DNA of 64,000 bases from Microglena sp. YARC (Eukaryota; Chlorophyta; Chlorophyceae; Chlamydomonadales; Chlamydomonadaceae): NCBI GenBank assembly GCA_022414725.1, contig CM039467.1:16068043-16132042 (forward strand), given 5' to 3'. Shown here one piece after another: positions 8,749 through 17,181 of the stretch (positions within the stretch are counted from its first letter, which is position 1; the number at the start of each line of letters is the position of its first letter). The position numbers and the translations under genes are program-made. The notes under the pieces were generated by a model. That model made no database searches. It was not told the origin of the DNA and was given only the letters and a program-made list of their open reading frames with translations.

Positions 8749-10980
8749 GGCCCCCCTTTCTGGCCCATACTGTAGATCCATGTCGGCTAGCTGGATCTCA
8801 CAGGTAAGGCTTGAACTTGGACCAGGTAAAGCCCCCCCCCCCCCTCTCTTTGGCCCCCCTTTCTGGCCCATACTGTAGATCCATGTCAGCTAGCTGGATC
8901 TCACAGGTAAGGCTTGAAATCGAACTTGAACTTGTGAACATGGCTCCAGCCAGCAATTTGGCTGCTCGCCATCTTTGTCAGCAAAATAAAATTACCAGGA
9001 AAAATGCGGAAATGTGATCAAGGTCAGGCTTAAACTTGATCCAGGTAAGGCCTGCCCTCCCTTTTAGGCCCACACTGTAACACAGGGCACGGCTAGGCCC
9101 CCCTCTTTGGCCCACACTGTAACACAGGGCACAGCCAGGCCCCCCACTTTGGCCCATCCTGTACCGCAGGGCACTGTCAGGCCCCCCTTTCTGGCCCATA
9201 CTGTAGAACCATGCTGGCTAGCTGAATCTCCCAGGTAAAGCCTGCCCCCCCTCTTTGGCCCATCCTGTACCGCAGGGCACAGCCAGGCCCGCCTTTTTGG
9301 CCCATCCTAAAGATCCATGCTGGCTAGCTGGATCTCCCAGGTAAAGCTGCCCCCCTCTTTGGCCCATCCTGTACCCCAGTGCACAGCCAGGCCCCCCTTT
9401 CTGGACCATACTGTAGATCCATGCTGGCTAGCTGGATCTCCCGGGTAAAGCCTGCCCCCCCTCTTTGGCCCATACTGTACCCCAGGGCACAGCCAGGCCC
9501 CCTTTTCTGGCCCATAATGTAGAACCATGCTGGCTAGCTGGATCTCCCAGGTAATGCTTGAACTTGATCATGGGGCTCCCTCTTTGTACTGACTGCTACG
9601 AATGAGGACGCGTCCAGTGTGATGTTGGCAAGCTGGATCTCCCAGGTAAGGCCTGCCCCCCCTCTTTGGCCCATTCTGTACCCCATGGCACAGCCAGGCC
9701 ATCCTTTTGGTCCATCCTATAGATCCATGCTGGCTAGCTGGATCTCCCAGGTAAAGCCTGCCCCCCCTCTTTGGCCCATTCTGTACCCCATGGCACAGCC
9801 AGGCCCCCCTTTTGGCCCATACTGTAGATCCATGTCGGCTAGCTGGATCTTACAGGTAAGGCTTGAACTTGGACCAGGTAAAGCCCCCCCCCCCCCCCCC
9901 TCTCTTTGGCCCACCTTTCTGGCCCATACTGTAGATCCATGTCGGCCAGCTGGATCTCTCAGGTAAGGCTTGGAATTGAAATTGAAATTGAACTAGGTTC
10001 CATGGCTCCAGCCAGAAATTTGGCTGCTCGCCGTCTTCTGCAGTAAAAAGCAATTACCAGGAAAATGTGGAACACGTGAACCAGGTAAGGTTTGAACTTG
10101 AGCCAGGTAAAGTTTCCCCCCCTCTTAGGCCCATCCTGTACCGCCGGGCACAGCCAGGCCCCCTCTTTGGCCCATTCTGTACCCCAGGGTACAGCCAGCC
10201 CCCCCTTTCTGGCCCATACTGTAGATACATGCTGGCTTGGTGGACCTTCCAGATAAGGCCTGACCCTCCTCTTTGGCCATCCTGTCCCCACCTCCACCCC
10301 ACCTCACCCACCTCCACCAAACCGAAACCCCCACAGGCAAGTTTCGACCCTCCCGGCATCACCGTCTCCATCAAGAAAGATCGCGTCATGGAGCCCCTCC
10401 TGAGTGTGGGCGCCAGCTTCATGGTCAGCATGGTAGCCGAGGGTCTACCTCCAGCTTCACCCCATCACCACCGCCTCGACCACCTCCACACCACCCACAC
10501 CACCACCACGTTCACACTACCACCACTGCCTCAACCACCTCCACCCCACCACCACCGCCTCTACCACCTCCACCTCACCTCACCCCACCTCCACCAATCC
10601 AACCCCCACAGGCGAGTTTCAACCCTCCCGGCATCACCGTCTCCATCAAGAAAGATCGCGCCATGGAGCCCCTACTCAGCGTGGGCGCCAGCTTCATGGT
10701 CAGCATGGTTGCCGAGGGCGAGGAGAAAGTTGTGATGAAGAAACTAGCGCGGACCTTCGCACCAGGGGAGGACCGCCTTGCTGGCCTAGAGACCTTCGTC
10801 CCTGAGGGTGCAGACACCCCCGTGCTGAAGGCATGCTCTTCATACATGGTCTGCAAGGTGGAGAGCCGCATGGATGCGGGGGATCACTTGATCGTGTACG
10901 CTTCTGTGACTGACGGTAAGGTGGTCGCCGCCGATGCCCTGACTGCGGTGCACCACAGGAAGGTGGGCAGCCACTACTAA
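1..10980 (+). CDS. FLV: Flavodiiron protein (class C, photosynthetic type), 3' part of gene, seven exons
   Basis: Spliced exons 1-50, 1763-1821, 4310-4615, 5910-6300, 7097-7380, 8401-8665 and 10612-10980 encode about 570 residues in one frame. The order is the end of a metallo-beta-lactamase-like diiron domain ([43 protein letters not shown]), a flavodoxin domain ([40 protein letters not shown]) and a C-terminal flavin-reductase domain ending [11 protein letters not shown]. This three-domain layout is that of class C flavodiiron proteins, which in cyanobacteria, algae and mosses reduce O2 to water at the acceptor side of photosystem I, in the plastid stroma. The transit peptide and the HxExDH iron-binding motif should lie left of the window. 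FLVA versus FLVB cannot be settled with certainty; the TSKLFGAH motif lacks the usual Asp iron ligand, which favours an Flv1/FLVA-like paralogue. Introns are crowded with partial copies of neighbouring exons. Confidence 0.9.
89..560. repeat. 20-bp tandem repeat in FLV intron
   Basis: About 23 direct copies of a 20-bp unit (agcataattactgYcgYgtc) in head-to-tail order. Two variants differing at three or four positions (ctgtcgYgtc and ctgccgttcc) mostly alternate, giving a 40-bp higher-order period. There are no spacers, so it is a minisatellite rather than a CRISPR array. Confidence 0.95.
561..1762. other. FLV intron remainder, no gene seen; 132-bp tandem duplication
   Basis: No coding exon was recognised here. 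At 1423-1687 a 132-bp unit (starting cccacccccag) occurs twice in tandem with few differences. A short duplicated segment (caaataccgcttcaacRgtc, about 1270-1380) precedes it. The acceptor for exon B lies at 1761-1762. Confidence 0.6.
1763..1821 (+). CDS. FLV: FLV exon B
   Basis: Acceptor TGCAG, then [19 protein letters not shown] in frame, donor CAG/GTGTG. This is the family's [11 protein letters not shown] strand between the two halves of the diiron domain. It ends two bases into a codon, completed as Arg by exon C. Confidence 0.85.
1830..4030. repeat. TG-rich intron tract with 76-bp tandem array
   Basis: Some 2.2 kb of (TG)n-like sequence. Between about 2530 and 3130 it is organised as seven to eight copies of a ~76-bp unit (gtttgcgagtgtatgtatgt...). 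From 3170 to 3350 a duplicated segment (cacgtcaatcagcatgttgg, positions 3183 and 3291) appears. The long Cys/Val reading frames here are by-products of the repeat. A partial copy of the end of exon B is embedded at 2343-2369. Confidence 0.9.
4310..4615 (+). CDS. FLV: FLV exon C
   Basis: Starts with the base completing Arg, then [12 protein letters not shown]..., and ends in the WEAYGDDWR motif before donor GTATGT. It carries [11 protein letters not shown], aligned with the family segment that normally supplies the bridging Asp ligand; no Asp is seen there. The 15 bases before the exon (aaccctgcgctcag) repeat the end of exon B. Confidence 0.9.
4616..5179. repeat. Donor-derived tandem array after FLV exon C
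   Basis: Several copies of the exon C tail plus its donor (gaagctgggaggcgtatgg...tggaggtatg) are interleaved with variants of gtatgtatgggcatgg. Each unit recreates a GAG/GT donor-like junction, for example near 4685, 4801, 4928, 5025 and 5130. Confidence 0.85.
5180..5355 (+). pseudogene. Second, 5'-truncated copy of FLV exon C
   Basis: Encodes a near-identical version of the last ~58 residues of exon C ([20 protein letters not shown]... to ...WEAYGDDWR) followed by donor-like GTATTT. Protein-level changes are conservative (P/L, D/E, I/M, E/K, E/D). No clear acceptor precedes it, so it is probably a duplicated exon fragment, though use as an alternative exon is possible. Confidence 0.8.
5481..5780 (+). 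pseudogene. Two partial copies of the start of FLV exon D
   Basis: Segments at 5481-5573 and 5634-5728 repeat the beginning of exon D ([22 protein letters not shown]). The second has a CACAG acceptor-like end. Both dissolve into C-runs and (CA)n after about 30 codons. A 34-base C homopolymer follows at about 5730. Confidence 0.85.
5910..6300 (+). CDS. FLV: FLV exon D
   Basis: Acceptor CACACAG; the first base completes Arg of DWR, then [13 protein letters not shown]. It contains the ICPMHGP histidine ligand motif of the diiron domain and ends at the start of the flavodoxin domain ([17 protein letters not shown], the phosphate-binding loop region for FMN). Donor is CAG/GTATG at 6301. Confidence 0.92.
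6340..6545 (+). pseudogene. Two donor-end copies of FLV exon D in the next intron
   Basis: Segments near 6350-6420 and 6475-6539 repeat the last ~60 bases of exon D ([17 protein letters not shown]... and [23 protein letters not shown]) each followed by GTATGKGxG. They sit in G-rich spacer (cacttggggttggggg), giving three tandem donor copies in all. Confidence 0.85.
6895..7060 (+). pseudogene. Partial copies of the start of FLV exon E
   Basis: Copy 1 (6900-7011) has the acceptor CCACCAG and the first ~37 codons of exon E ([20 protein letters not shown]...) then breaks into CACCAC repeats. A second stub (caccaggccctcagcc) lies at 7037-7052. The complete exon follows at 7097. Confidence 0.88.
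7097..7380 (+). CDS. FLV: FLV exon E (flavodoxin domain)
   Basis: Acceptor TCCACCAG, then [15 protein letters not shown]; includes [12 protein letters not shown] and [11 protein letters not shown], which form the FMN-binding loops of the flavodoxin fold. It ends KDAGF plus two bases before donor GTGGGA. It starts in phase 0 and ends in phase 2, matching its neighbours. Confidence 0.92.
7670..8362 (+). pseudogene. Four partial copies of the start of FLV exon F
   Basis: Acceptor-bearing copies begin near 7672, 7857, 8054 and 8327 (each GCAG or ACAG then DTTTGCCTACC or ggttgcctacc). The first two run about 32 codons to VAIKQ before diverging; the third is interrupted after four codons by a SINE; the fourth ends at PT. 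The intact exon is the fifth copy, at 8401. Confidence 0.88.
8066..8275 (-). mobile_element. tRNA-derived SINE, full length, copy 1
   Basis: A 210-bp element on the minus strand. Its 5' head resembles a tRNA, with an A-box-like TGGTCTAGTGG and B box GGTTCGATTCC; a unique body follows and the 3' end is AGGCGTTATCATTA. Imperfect target duplications flank it (ggtttgcctacaa at 8053-8065 and tgtttgcctataa at 8276-8288). It landed inside a partial copy of FLV exon F. A copy of the same length lies at 59276-59485. Confidence 0.88.
8401..8665 (+). CDS. FLV: FLV exon F
   Basis: Acceptor CTCTGCAG; the first base completes Arg ([16 protein letters not shown]). It contains the linker from flavodoxin to flavin-reductase domain and the start of the latter ([12 protein letters not shown]), ending MLASWISQ before donor GTAAGG. 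Confidence 0.9.
8666..10235. repeat. Donor-derived tandem array after FLV exon F
   Basis: A dozen or more copies of the exon F end and its donor (ctggatctcccaggtaa) are spaced by C-rich filler (cctctttggcccatactgta, cagggcacagccaggccc). One longer copy near 9590-9645 retains [18 protein letters not shown]. Each unit recreates CAG/GTAAG or CAG/GTAAAG, so the intron holds many near-consensus 5' splice sites. Confidence 0.92.
10330..10445 (+). pseudogene. Partial copy of the start of FLV exon G
   Basis: Acceptor CCCACAG then [20 protein letters not shown] and on to FMVSMVAEG, followed by GTCTAC and CACC-rich filler. It matches the first ~37 codons of the true terminal exon at 10612. It would be in frame if used, so alternative use cannot be excluded. 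Confidence 0.85.
10612..10980 (+). CDS. FLV: FLV exon G (terminal)
   Basis: Acceptor CCCCACAG, phase 0, [20 protein letters not shown] through the flavin-reductase domain to [10 protein letters not shown] and a TAA stop at 10978-10980. The C-terminal A-V-H-H-R-K-x-G-x-H-Y ending is typical of this protein family. Confidence 0.93.
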   Translation, partial: ASFNPPGITVSIKKDRAMEPLLSVGASFMVSMVAEGEEKVVMKKLARTFAPGEDRLAGLETFVPEGADTPVLKACSSYMVCKVESRMDAGDHLIVYASVTDGKVVAADALTAVHHRKVGSHY

Positions 10981-11014
10981 TCGCTTACTCAGCTTCTCAG
11001 CTACACAGCTACTA

Positions 11015-11330
11015 AGCTCCGCATACATGGTCTGCAAGGTTGAGAGCCGCATGGATGGGGGGATCACTTTGATTGTATACGCTTCTGTGACAGACGGTAA
11101 GGTGGTCGCGGCCGATGCCCTGACTGCGGTGCACCACAGGAAGGTGGGAAGCCACTACTAATCGCTTACTTAGCTACACAGCTACTAAGCTCCTCATGCA
11201 CAGTGGAGAGCTGCATGGAAGCAGGGGATCACTTGATTGTGTACGCTTCTGTGACAGACGGTAAGGTGGTCGCCGCCGATGCCCTTACTGCAGTGCACCA
11301 CAGGAAGGTGGGAAGCCACTACTAATCGCT
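11015..11330 (+). pseudogene. Two tandem copies of the FLV 3' coding end
   Basis: Copies at 11015-11161 and 11200-11324 repeat the last ~45 codons (...[12 protein letters not shown].., [20 protein letters not shown]) including the TAA stop and downstream atcgcttactcagct. Small indels break the frame upstream. They follow the real stop and are likely untranslated. Confidence 0.88.
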
Positions 11331-14229
11331 TACTCAGCCACTCAGCTACACAGCTACCGAGCTACTCAGCCACTAAGCTACTTAAATGATCGGCAACGCA
11401 GCTGCTCAGCTACACAGCTACTCAATCGCTCAGCCACTCAGCTGCCCAGCTACTCTATAGCAGCGATAGGGCAGCATGATGATCTGCTTCTCATATCCCA
11501 GGGATTGCGAGAAAACAAAATGACACATAGCTTGGCATCCTGTTGCACACACACACACTCACACACCACCACACACATGCACACACACTCTCACACACCA
11601 CCACACACCACCACACACACATACACACACATAACATACACCACAACACACACACATACATACATACATACATACATACATACATACATACATACACACA
11701 CCAACACCTCCCCTTCCCAATCAATATATTGAGTCGTGTGTTGGGAGAGGTGTGTGGTGGTGGGGTGGCTGGCTGGCCCCAAAAAATTGTGGAAGTGTGG
11801 TAGCCAGGCGCTTGATCATCTGGAGGGTTTGGTGATCAGCTTGTGTGTGAGCGTTTTTGTTGCACAACCATGCACTCATGCATGTGTGTGCCTATGCTTG
11901 TATGTGTGTGTATGTTGAACCATGCACTCGTGCATTATGCACTCATGCAATTCAAACACGTACACACACAGAGGGCGTGGTGACCAGCTTGTGTGTGTGC
12001 GTTTTTGTTGCACAACCATGCACTCATGCATGTGTGTGCCTATGCTTGTATGTGTGTCTGTTGAACCATGCACTCGTGCATTATGCATTCATGTTTGTGT
12101 GTATGCTTGTGTGTGACCAAAATGAATTCGAACACAGACACACACAGAGGGCGTGGTGACCAGCCTGTGTGTGTATGTTGGACAGTGCACTCGAGAAATC
12201 ATGAGTGAAGTTGCAGCGGCTATATTGAAGTTGAACTTGGAACTTGAATTTGGACTTGAGTACCGGTATTAAATATTGAAGTTGAACTTGAGCTGAACTT
12301 GGGTATTAAATATCGAAGTTAGCGGGCCAAGGACTCTTGTCTTGAGTCACGAGAAATCATGAATTAAGTTGAGTCGTGAGAAATCACGAATTAAGTTGAG
12401 TTGCGAGAAATCACGAATTAAATTGTCGTCAAAAATCATGAATGGAGTTGGGTCGTGTGACATCACGAATTGAGTTGGACTAAACCACAGACGTGGGCCC
12501 TTAGTTTGTGCTACAGTAGTGATAATTTGATCTTGCGGTTCTAGTCACATTTTTAATACAATTAATGAGAGATTTCCATCCTTCAAACGATTTTGCATTC
12601 ATGACCAGCCTCATGCTGGAGTCTTTATCAACCAACTCAGGTTCAATTATCAGTTTCTCACGAAGTGATTACCTATCCTTAGAGTACGGTATAAACGACA
12701 TTTTAACTTTCTAACATGGAATGCGTTTCATCTTCTACCCCTCTTCTACCACATAACAGTACCGGTACCTGCAAGTTCTACTAGAACGATAGGTACCCAT
12801 ATCAGATCCAACCTTCAAATTGTGAACTCGAAGACGTATTCTTGCTATGCATTGAATACGATCCGTATCAATCAATAAGTTATTGTACGAGGAACTGTTG
12901 CTGCTACCATCTGACATCATCAAATTAGCATAAGTAATATATTTAATACCGTCTCCTCGAGTCCTTGGTTATTACCAAGTTTCATGGGACTTAATGTGCG
13001 TAGAGATTGCCTGTCAATGTCTGTGCTATGCAAGGATGCATTCCCAAGGAAAAAAACCGTACGCGAAGCATGAGATGGCAAGATTAAAAGTTGGCAAAAA
13101 CCCGTCTTTGTAATAAAAAGGCCTCACACAAATGCATGGCGAAGAATACTAGACAAAAGGGATCCATGGCTCATTGTTACCCTTAGCACTACCCACTCCA
13201 GGGGGATGGCACAAAGCTTCGGTTTGAAAAACAAATTCAAGCTTGAGAAAATAGCTACAAACCCTGCGAACGGCCTGGCATTCTTGATCCCACTTTCCCT
13301 TCCCAGGTTGAACTACTACTCAGGCTCTACATGTTCAAATTTGGGTTTTAGTTCCCGAGTTTTGGTTGCTGCAGTCCGGCGAAGCTACCTGTATTGTTCT
13401 TGATTTCACCTGCCCTGTACCCCCCCCCCCCCCCCCCCCCCCCCCTGGCAGGTTTTGTAACTGGTTGCGTTGCGTGAAACAAAGTTTTTGCCCCCCCTGG
13501 TTACCCTCATCGGATATTTAGGTGCACGCAGCATTTATTTTTATTATGTATGTGGTATTTGTACATATCTGGAAATCTGTATTCTTACAGTCCAGGGGTA
13601 ACCAAATAGGCTAAAAGTGTCATGGTACGACTTATAGGTCGTAACATAGGAAAATTATGAGGGAGATGTTTAGGCATGGAAGGGAGAGGTTTAGGAGTTT
13701 AAGGGAGAGACCTAGTACACTCCAGGTCTGGTCAAGGACTGTGACCACGGACCGCCAGCCAGCTAGTGGCTGAGACCATCTGCCAGCTAGTGCACAAATA
13801 TAGTAGCATCGGTAGGCCACTAGGCCCTATGTGATCGCCTTCTCTATTGTCTACTTATGAAATGCATGCTTGTCTTGCATCTATCTTATCTGTAACGCAG
13901 TGCACAACCGTGATCCTTCAGTCCCTCGAGTCGCAGACAAAAAAAGGGACTTGCCCAAACTTAAAACAGGAAAGGCAGTTTAAAAAAAAGCACTACCGTA
14001 GTGAACTGATTTATTGAAAGGATTCTCACCCAAGGAGTTGTGACCCCGCACACAAACCAGCGCCACTAAGGATTCAGAGAGATTGCCTCGTCTTGCCTGC
14101 AACCTGACTACTTTCGTGTATGTTGCAGCCCATGGGAACCAGATAGTGAAATAGGCTGAAGAGACTAGCCCAACCTCGAACAATCAAGATCAAAAAAGCC
14201 TACTGACTGCCCTGGTGTGCGTCGGACTC
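11330..14229. other. Intergenic region, repeats only
   Basis: No gene was recognised. 11330-11460 holds (cagctactcag)-type repeats. 11540-11705 is (CA)n and (cata)n. 11830-12180 is a ~140-bp unit (gttgcacaaccatgcactca...) in about two and a half copies. 12220-12480 has ttgaacttg and gagaaatcacgaattaag repeats. 13420-13445 is a C homopolymer. The rest, 12500-13980, looks unstructured. Confidence 0.6.
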
Positions 14230-14411
14230 AACTTGAACCTGAACTTGGTTACATAGCTTCAGCCAGCAGTTTGGCTGCTCGCCGTCTGTGGTGTGCGCCA
14301 GACTAATGGTGAGTGAGTGACGGTGGCTCTGAGTCTCTGACTCTCTGAGGAGGACAAGCAGAATACGGTATCTGAATTTGCTTGTCTCCTTAGTTAACTG
14401 TCAACCAAGCT

Positions 14412-15590
14412 ATGCTTCAGGGTATGGATCCTCTTACCCTGCCCGGCCACAAACTTCGATATTTTACCCTGGCCAGGCAAATGCACATCCTAAAAAAAGC
14501 CTCCATCCAAATCCATATGGAGGATGACACCCTACCCAACACCCTTCAAGACTCCCTCCCTGACATCCCCCGACACACCATTCCCCCCAATCTTCTCAAA
14601 ACCCTCATCCCCTTGGGAATTACATCCCTAGCTGACATTGTGAGCCCTGATGGGATCACAATCATCCCATCCAATACCTTCTCACACACCAATGGCAAAA
14701 GAGTCTCCACCAGGCATAAAGTTGCCTTCAACAGACTCAGCCTACACCTATGCTCTCCACCCCACCTGGAAGCCAACCCCTTCCTCCTCCCTCATGCTAG
14801 TAATCGCTTCTGGCAATCCACCAACATCAAATGGTGGCAAAAAATACAAATCCACAAGGCTAGGTGGAGACGCCTATGGACTAGGAAACTGGCTTACAGA
14901 TACAAACACCCTTACGGTACCTGCACCAGCCCCCCCTCAGATGATAACAGACCTCTTTGTTGCAAAGCTATATATTCTTGCTGGGTACAGCCACCCTGTT
15001 TTCAAAGGGATGTATATAAACAGACATAATAAGGCGGTCAAACTCATCCAAAAGGCAGTAGCCAAAGGAGCTCTAGGGGCTCTCCCCAAGTACATGGATG
15101 CAGGCACATGTGAGGCGACATCCGACATCCCCACGAGACCCCCAACCCCCCTGATCTCCTCCTCATTGACGACTAATCCTAACCAAGAAAAACCTACCTA
15201 GTTGAACTGGGCTACTGCTCAGACACTTACCACAACATCAAATTCCAGGAAATAAAAGAGCGTTCAGAATAAGGAGCTCCAACGTATCCTTCAACAACAA
15301 GGATTCCTTGTCCACTATATAGCCTTCACCATAGGTGCCACTAGTGCCATACCCATCACAACTATTACCAATCTCTCCACGTTAGGGATCAGTCCCTAAC
15401 ACGTAGACAAACTCATCTCTAAGCTGCACAGATAATCTATTGCCTCCTGTACCAGCATTCTTGCCACACGTCGCATGAAGGAGTCCCTACCGCCTGGAGG
15501 GTAACACGTACTACGTATGCCGTGGTGACTTTCCCCAGCTGCGGCGTACGGGACCCTTAACACCACGCCCCTCCAGGCGTCATTTTTTGT
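14412..15590 (+). pseudogene. Decayed LINE-like retroelement, 3' part
   Basis: Reading frames 14412-14900 and 14836-15201 join, after a frame change, into one protein-like track. It includes PPNLLKTLIPLGITSLADI, then LYILAGYSHPVFKGMYINRH, GALGALPKYMDAGT and YLVELGYCSDTYHNIKFQE. Downstream frames hold stops but continue the pattern (QQQGFLVHYIAFTIGA; ISKLHR; RRMKES). I read this as the region after reverse transcriptase in a non-LTR-type element; the RNH/endonuclease-like ending of such proteins has similar GYCxD and RH motifs, from memory. The 3' end (ccttaacaccacgcccctcc...gtcatttttt) is shared with the SINE family here. Broken by at least two frame changes and several stops. Confidence 0.6.
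15366..15590 (+). repeat. Dispersed repeat, shared with 30670-30890
   Basis: About 220 bp at the 3' end of the LINE-like element match, in the opposite orientation, the segment at 30670-30890. Shared landmarks include the tgcacagaDaatctatYgcc segment, the catgaaggagtccctacc segment and the terminal caccacgcccctccaggcg. Confidence 0.85.
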
Positions 15591-15874
15591 GTCAACCAAG
15601 CCAAATACCAGCATTTGATAGATTGTCAACTCCGTAGCAAGAGCCCTGCAGAGCTCACGATACACGCATCTGCTACCATCCTTGCATACATGGCTAGGTT
15701 AGTTGAGACATACAAAAGAAACTAGCCGCTCTGTTACTGTAGTCTCCATTAAATATGAGGGGGGAGGGCTGGGGGTGAGAGGCTGTTTACACCCCTGGGA
15801 AGGTCAAAGCTGAAGGGGCAAGTGCTAAATGTAGGCTAGATACGACGTGTATGGTTGCCTCACTCACTCCTCAC

Positions 15875-16255
15875 CTATTCAAGGATCGCAAAATCTGATA
15901 CCACGGCTCGACAAACAGGGCATAGGGATGACTTTGCCAGCACCTCATCAACGCAGTGGGAGCACATTATAACATGGCGACAGGGCTGCAAATACACATC
16001 CCGCTCCCTGTCCAAACACACGACACACAGCTCATCATCATCATCATCATCATCATCACCCTTCCCTGCAGGTTGCTGCTGGATCAGATGCTTCTCTGCA
16101 TCCTTGCCCTCACCCTCTGACACCTGATCAGCTGCCAGCTGCTCTTCTGTGCTCTTCCCCTTCTTCTTCCCCTTCTGCCTCTGCTTCTTCTCCTTCTTGG
16201 CTTAAGCCTTGGCCTCCTTCAAAGCTTTCTCCCTCTCCTCCTCTTCCGACAGGTC
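15875..16255 (-). pseudogene. RING-finger exon with an in-frame stop
   Basis: A possible acceptor (TTTCTCCTCAG) starts the exon at 16255, reading DLSEEEEREKALKEAKA, then TAA at 16204-16202, then AKKEKKQRQKGKKKGKS, an Asp run and a C3HC4 RING: CVVCLDRE, PCRHVIMCSHC and CPVCR supply the eight zinc ligands, spaced as in IAP/MAPL-type RINGs. It ends SDFAILE and a stop. RING domains recruit ubiquitin-conjugating enzymes. The exon is downstream, on the same strand, of the armadillo-repeat gene and may be its C-terminus (ARM-RING E3 ligase), which is inference. The stop could be a real null mutation or a base error; translation from a later start would still give an intact RING. Confidence 0.7.
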
Positions 16256-16372
16256 CTGAGGAGAAAGTGTGTGTGGACAAGTATCGTCACTTCGGTCTTC
16301 CTTATGGATGCATGTGTGTGTTCATCTCTCAATCAGCGCTATCATGTGCCTTACTAGAGTAAAGCTTTGCTT

Positions 16373-16488
16373 GTGATATGTTGAACGATACAGGATGTGA
16401 GTGCCTTCTGGACATCTTGCAAGACGTCCAGAAGGCACACGCATCCTGTATGGTCTAACAACAATAATCCTGTGTCGTTCAACATGAT
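16373..16488. repeat. Nested inverted repeats (hairpin)
   Basis: An inner hairpin at 16388-16451 pairs ATACAGGATG and GTGCCTTCTGGAC with their complements around an 11-12 base loop (atcttgcaaga). The left outer arm (gatatgttgaacgatacagg, 16375-16394) can instead pair with 16467-16487. The two pairings compete. Confidence 0.85.
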
Positions 16489-16754
16489 ACCATCAGGATC
16501 AGAGCCAGATGAAGGCGTACATCATGTCAAGCCCTCATGATAGTTATAGCACTTTATCCATATCCAGACCCACAACCTCATGTCATGCACAAACACCGTA
16601 TTTGTTGCCACCATCACCACCGCCACTCTCACCAGCATTGTTGCCATCAGCACCACCACCACTAGCATTGTAACCATCACCATAACCATTCATACGCCCT
16701 CCCTCACCACCCTCATCCCCACCCACACCATGCCATCAGCATACCATCTCTCAC

Positions 16755-17054
16755 CTGCATAAGCTTGTCTGAATCCACAGGCTCCACAGCAGAGGTGGTG
16801 GCCACGGGATGTCCAAGCACGGATGTTGAACTGCCTTCATGTGAAGTCTGTCCATTCACACGCTTACTGTTGGATACACAATCTTGGCAAGAGCACACGT
16901 CCCGCAGCGACGCATGGAGCATGTCCAGCTGCTCCTGCACCTGTGGTGGGTAGCTTCTAGCAGCCCGCCTGACTGCCATAAGACGAGGAATGATACCAGC
17001 CGCAGCGAGCTCTCTCCGGACGCTAGGACCAACAAAAGCAACCTGCCGTCCCAA
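16755..17054 (-). CDS. Probable linker exon between ARM repeats and RING
   Basis: An open frame reads GRQVAFVGPSVRRELAAAGI, IPRLMAVRRAARSYPPQVQEQ, CSCQDC and ends DSDKLMQ exactly at a good donor (CAG/GTGAGAG, 16755/16754). It joins in phase 0 to the RING exon acceptor at 16255. Its upstream boundary is unclear: the frame 17185-17030 (LIVKAFLSDPSVRIVFSSAK) may be part of the same gene after a frame change. No known domain recognised. Confidence 0.45.
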
Positions 17055-17181
17055 ACACTTGCCGTCCCAACCAGTGCATACTCCGGAGAATTTACGTGCA
17101 ATAATGCACGCAAGGGGAGAAAGGGCTTTGCTGATGAAAAGACGATACGAACACTAGGATCAGACAAGAATGCCTTGACAA

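Noticed and set aside
13206..13403. 65-residue plus-strand frame
   Set aside because: Short, no splice or domain support; chance frame.
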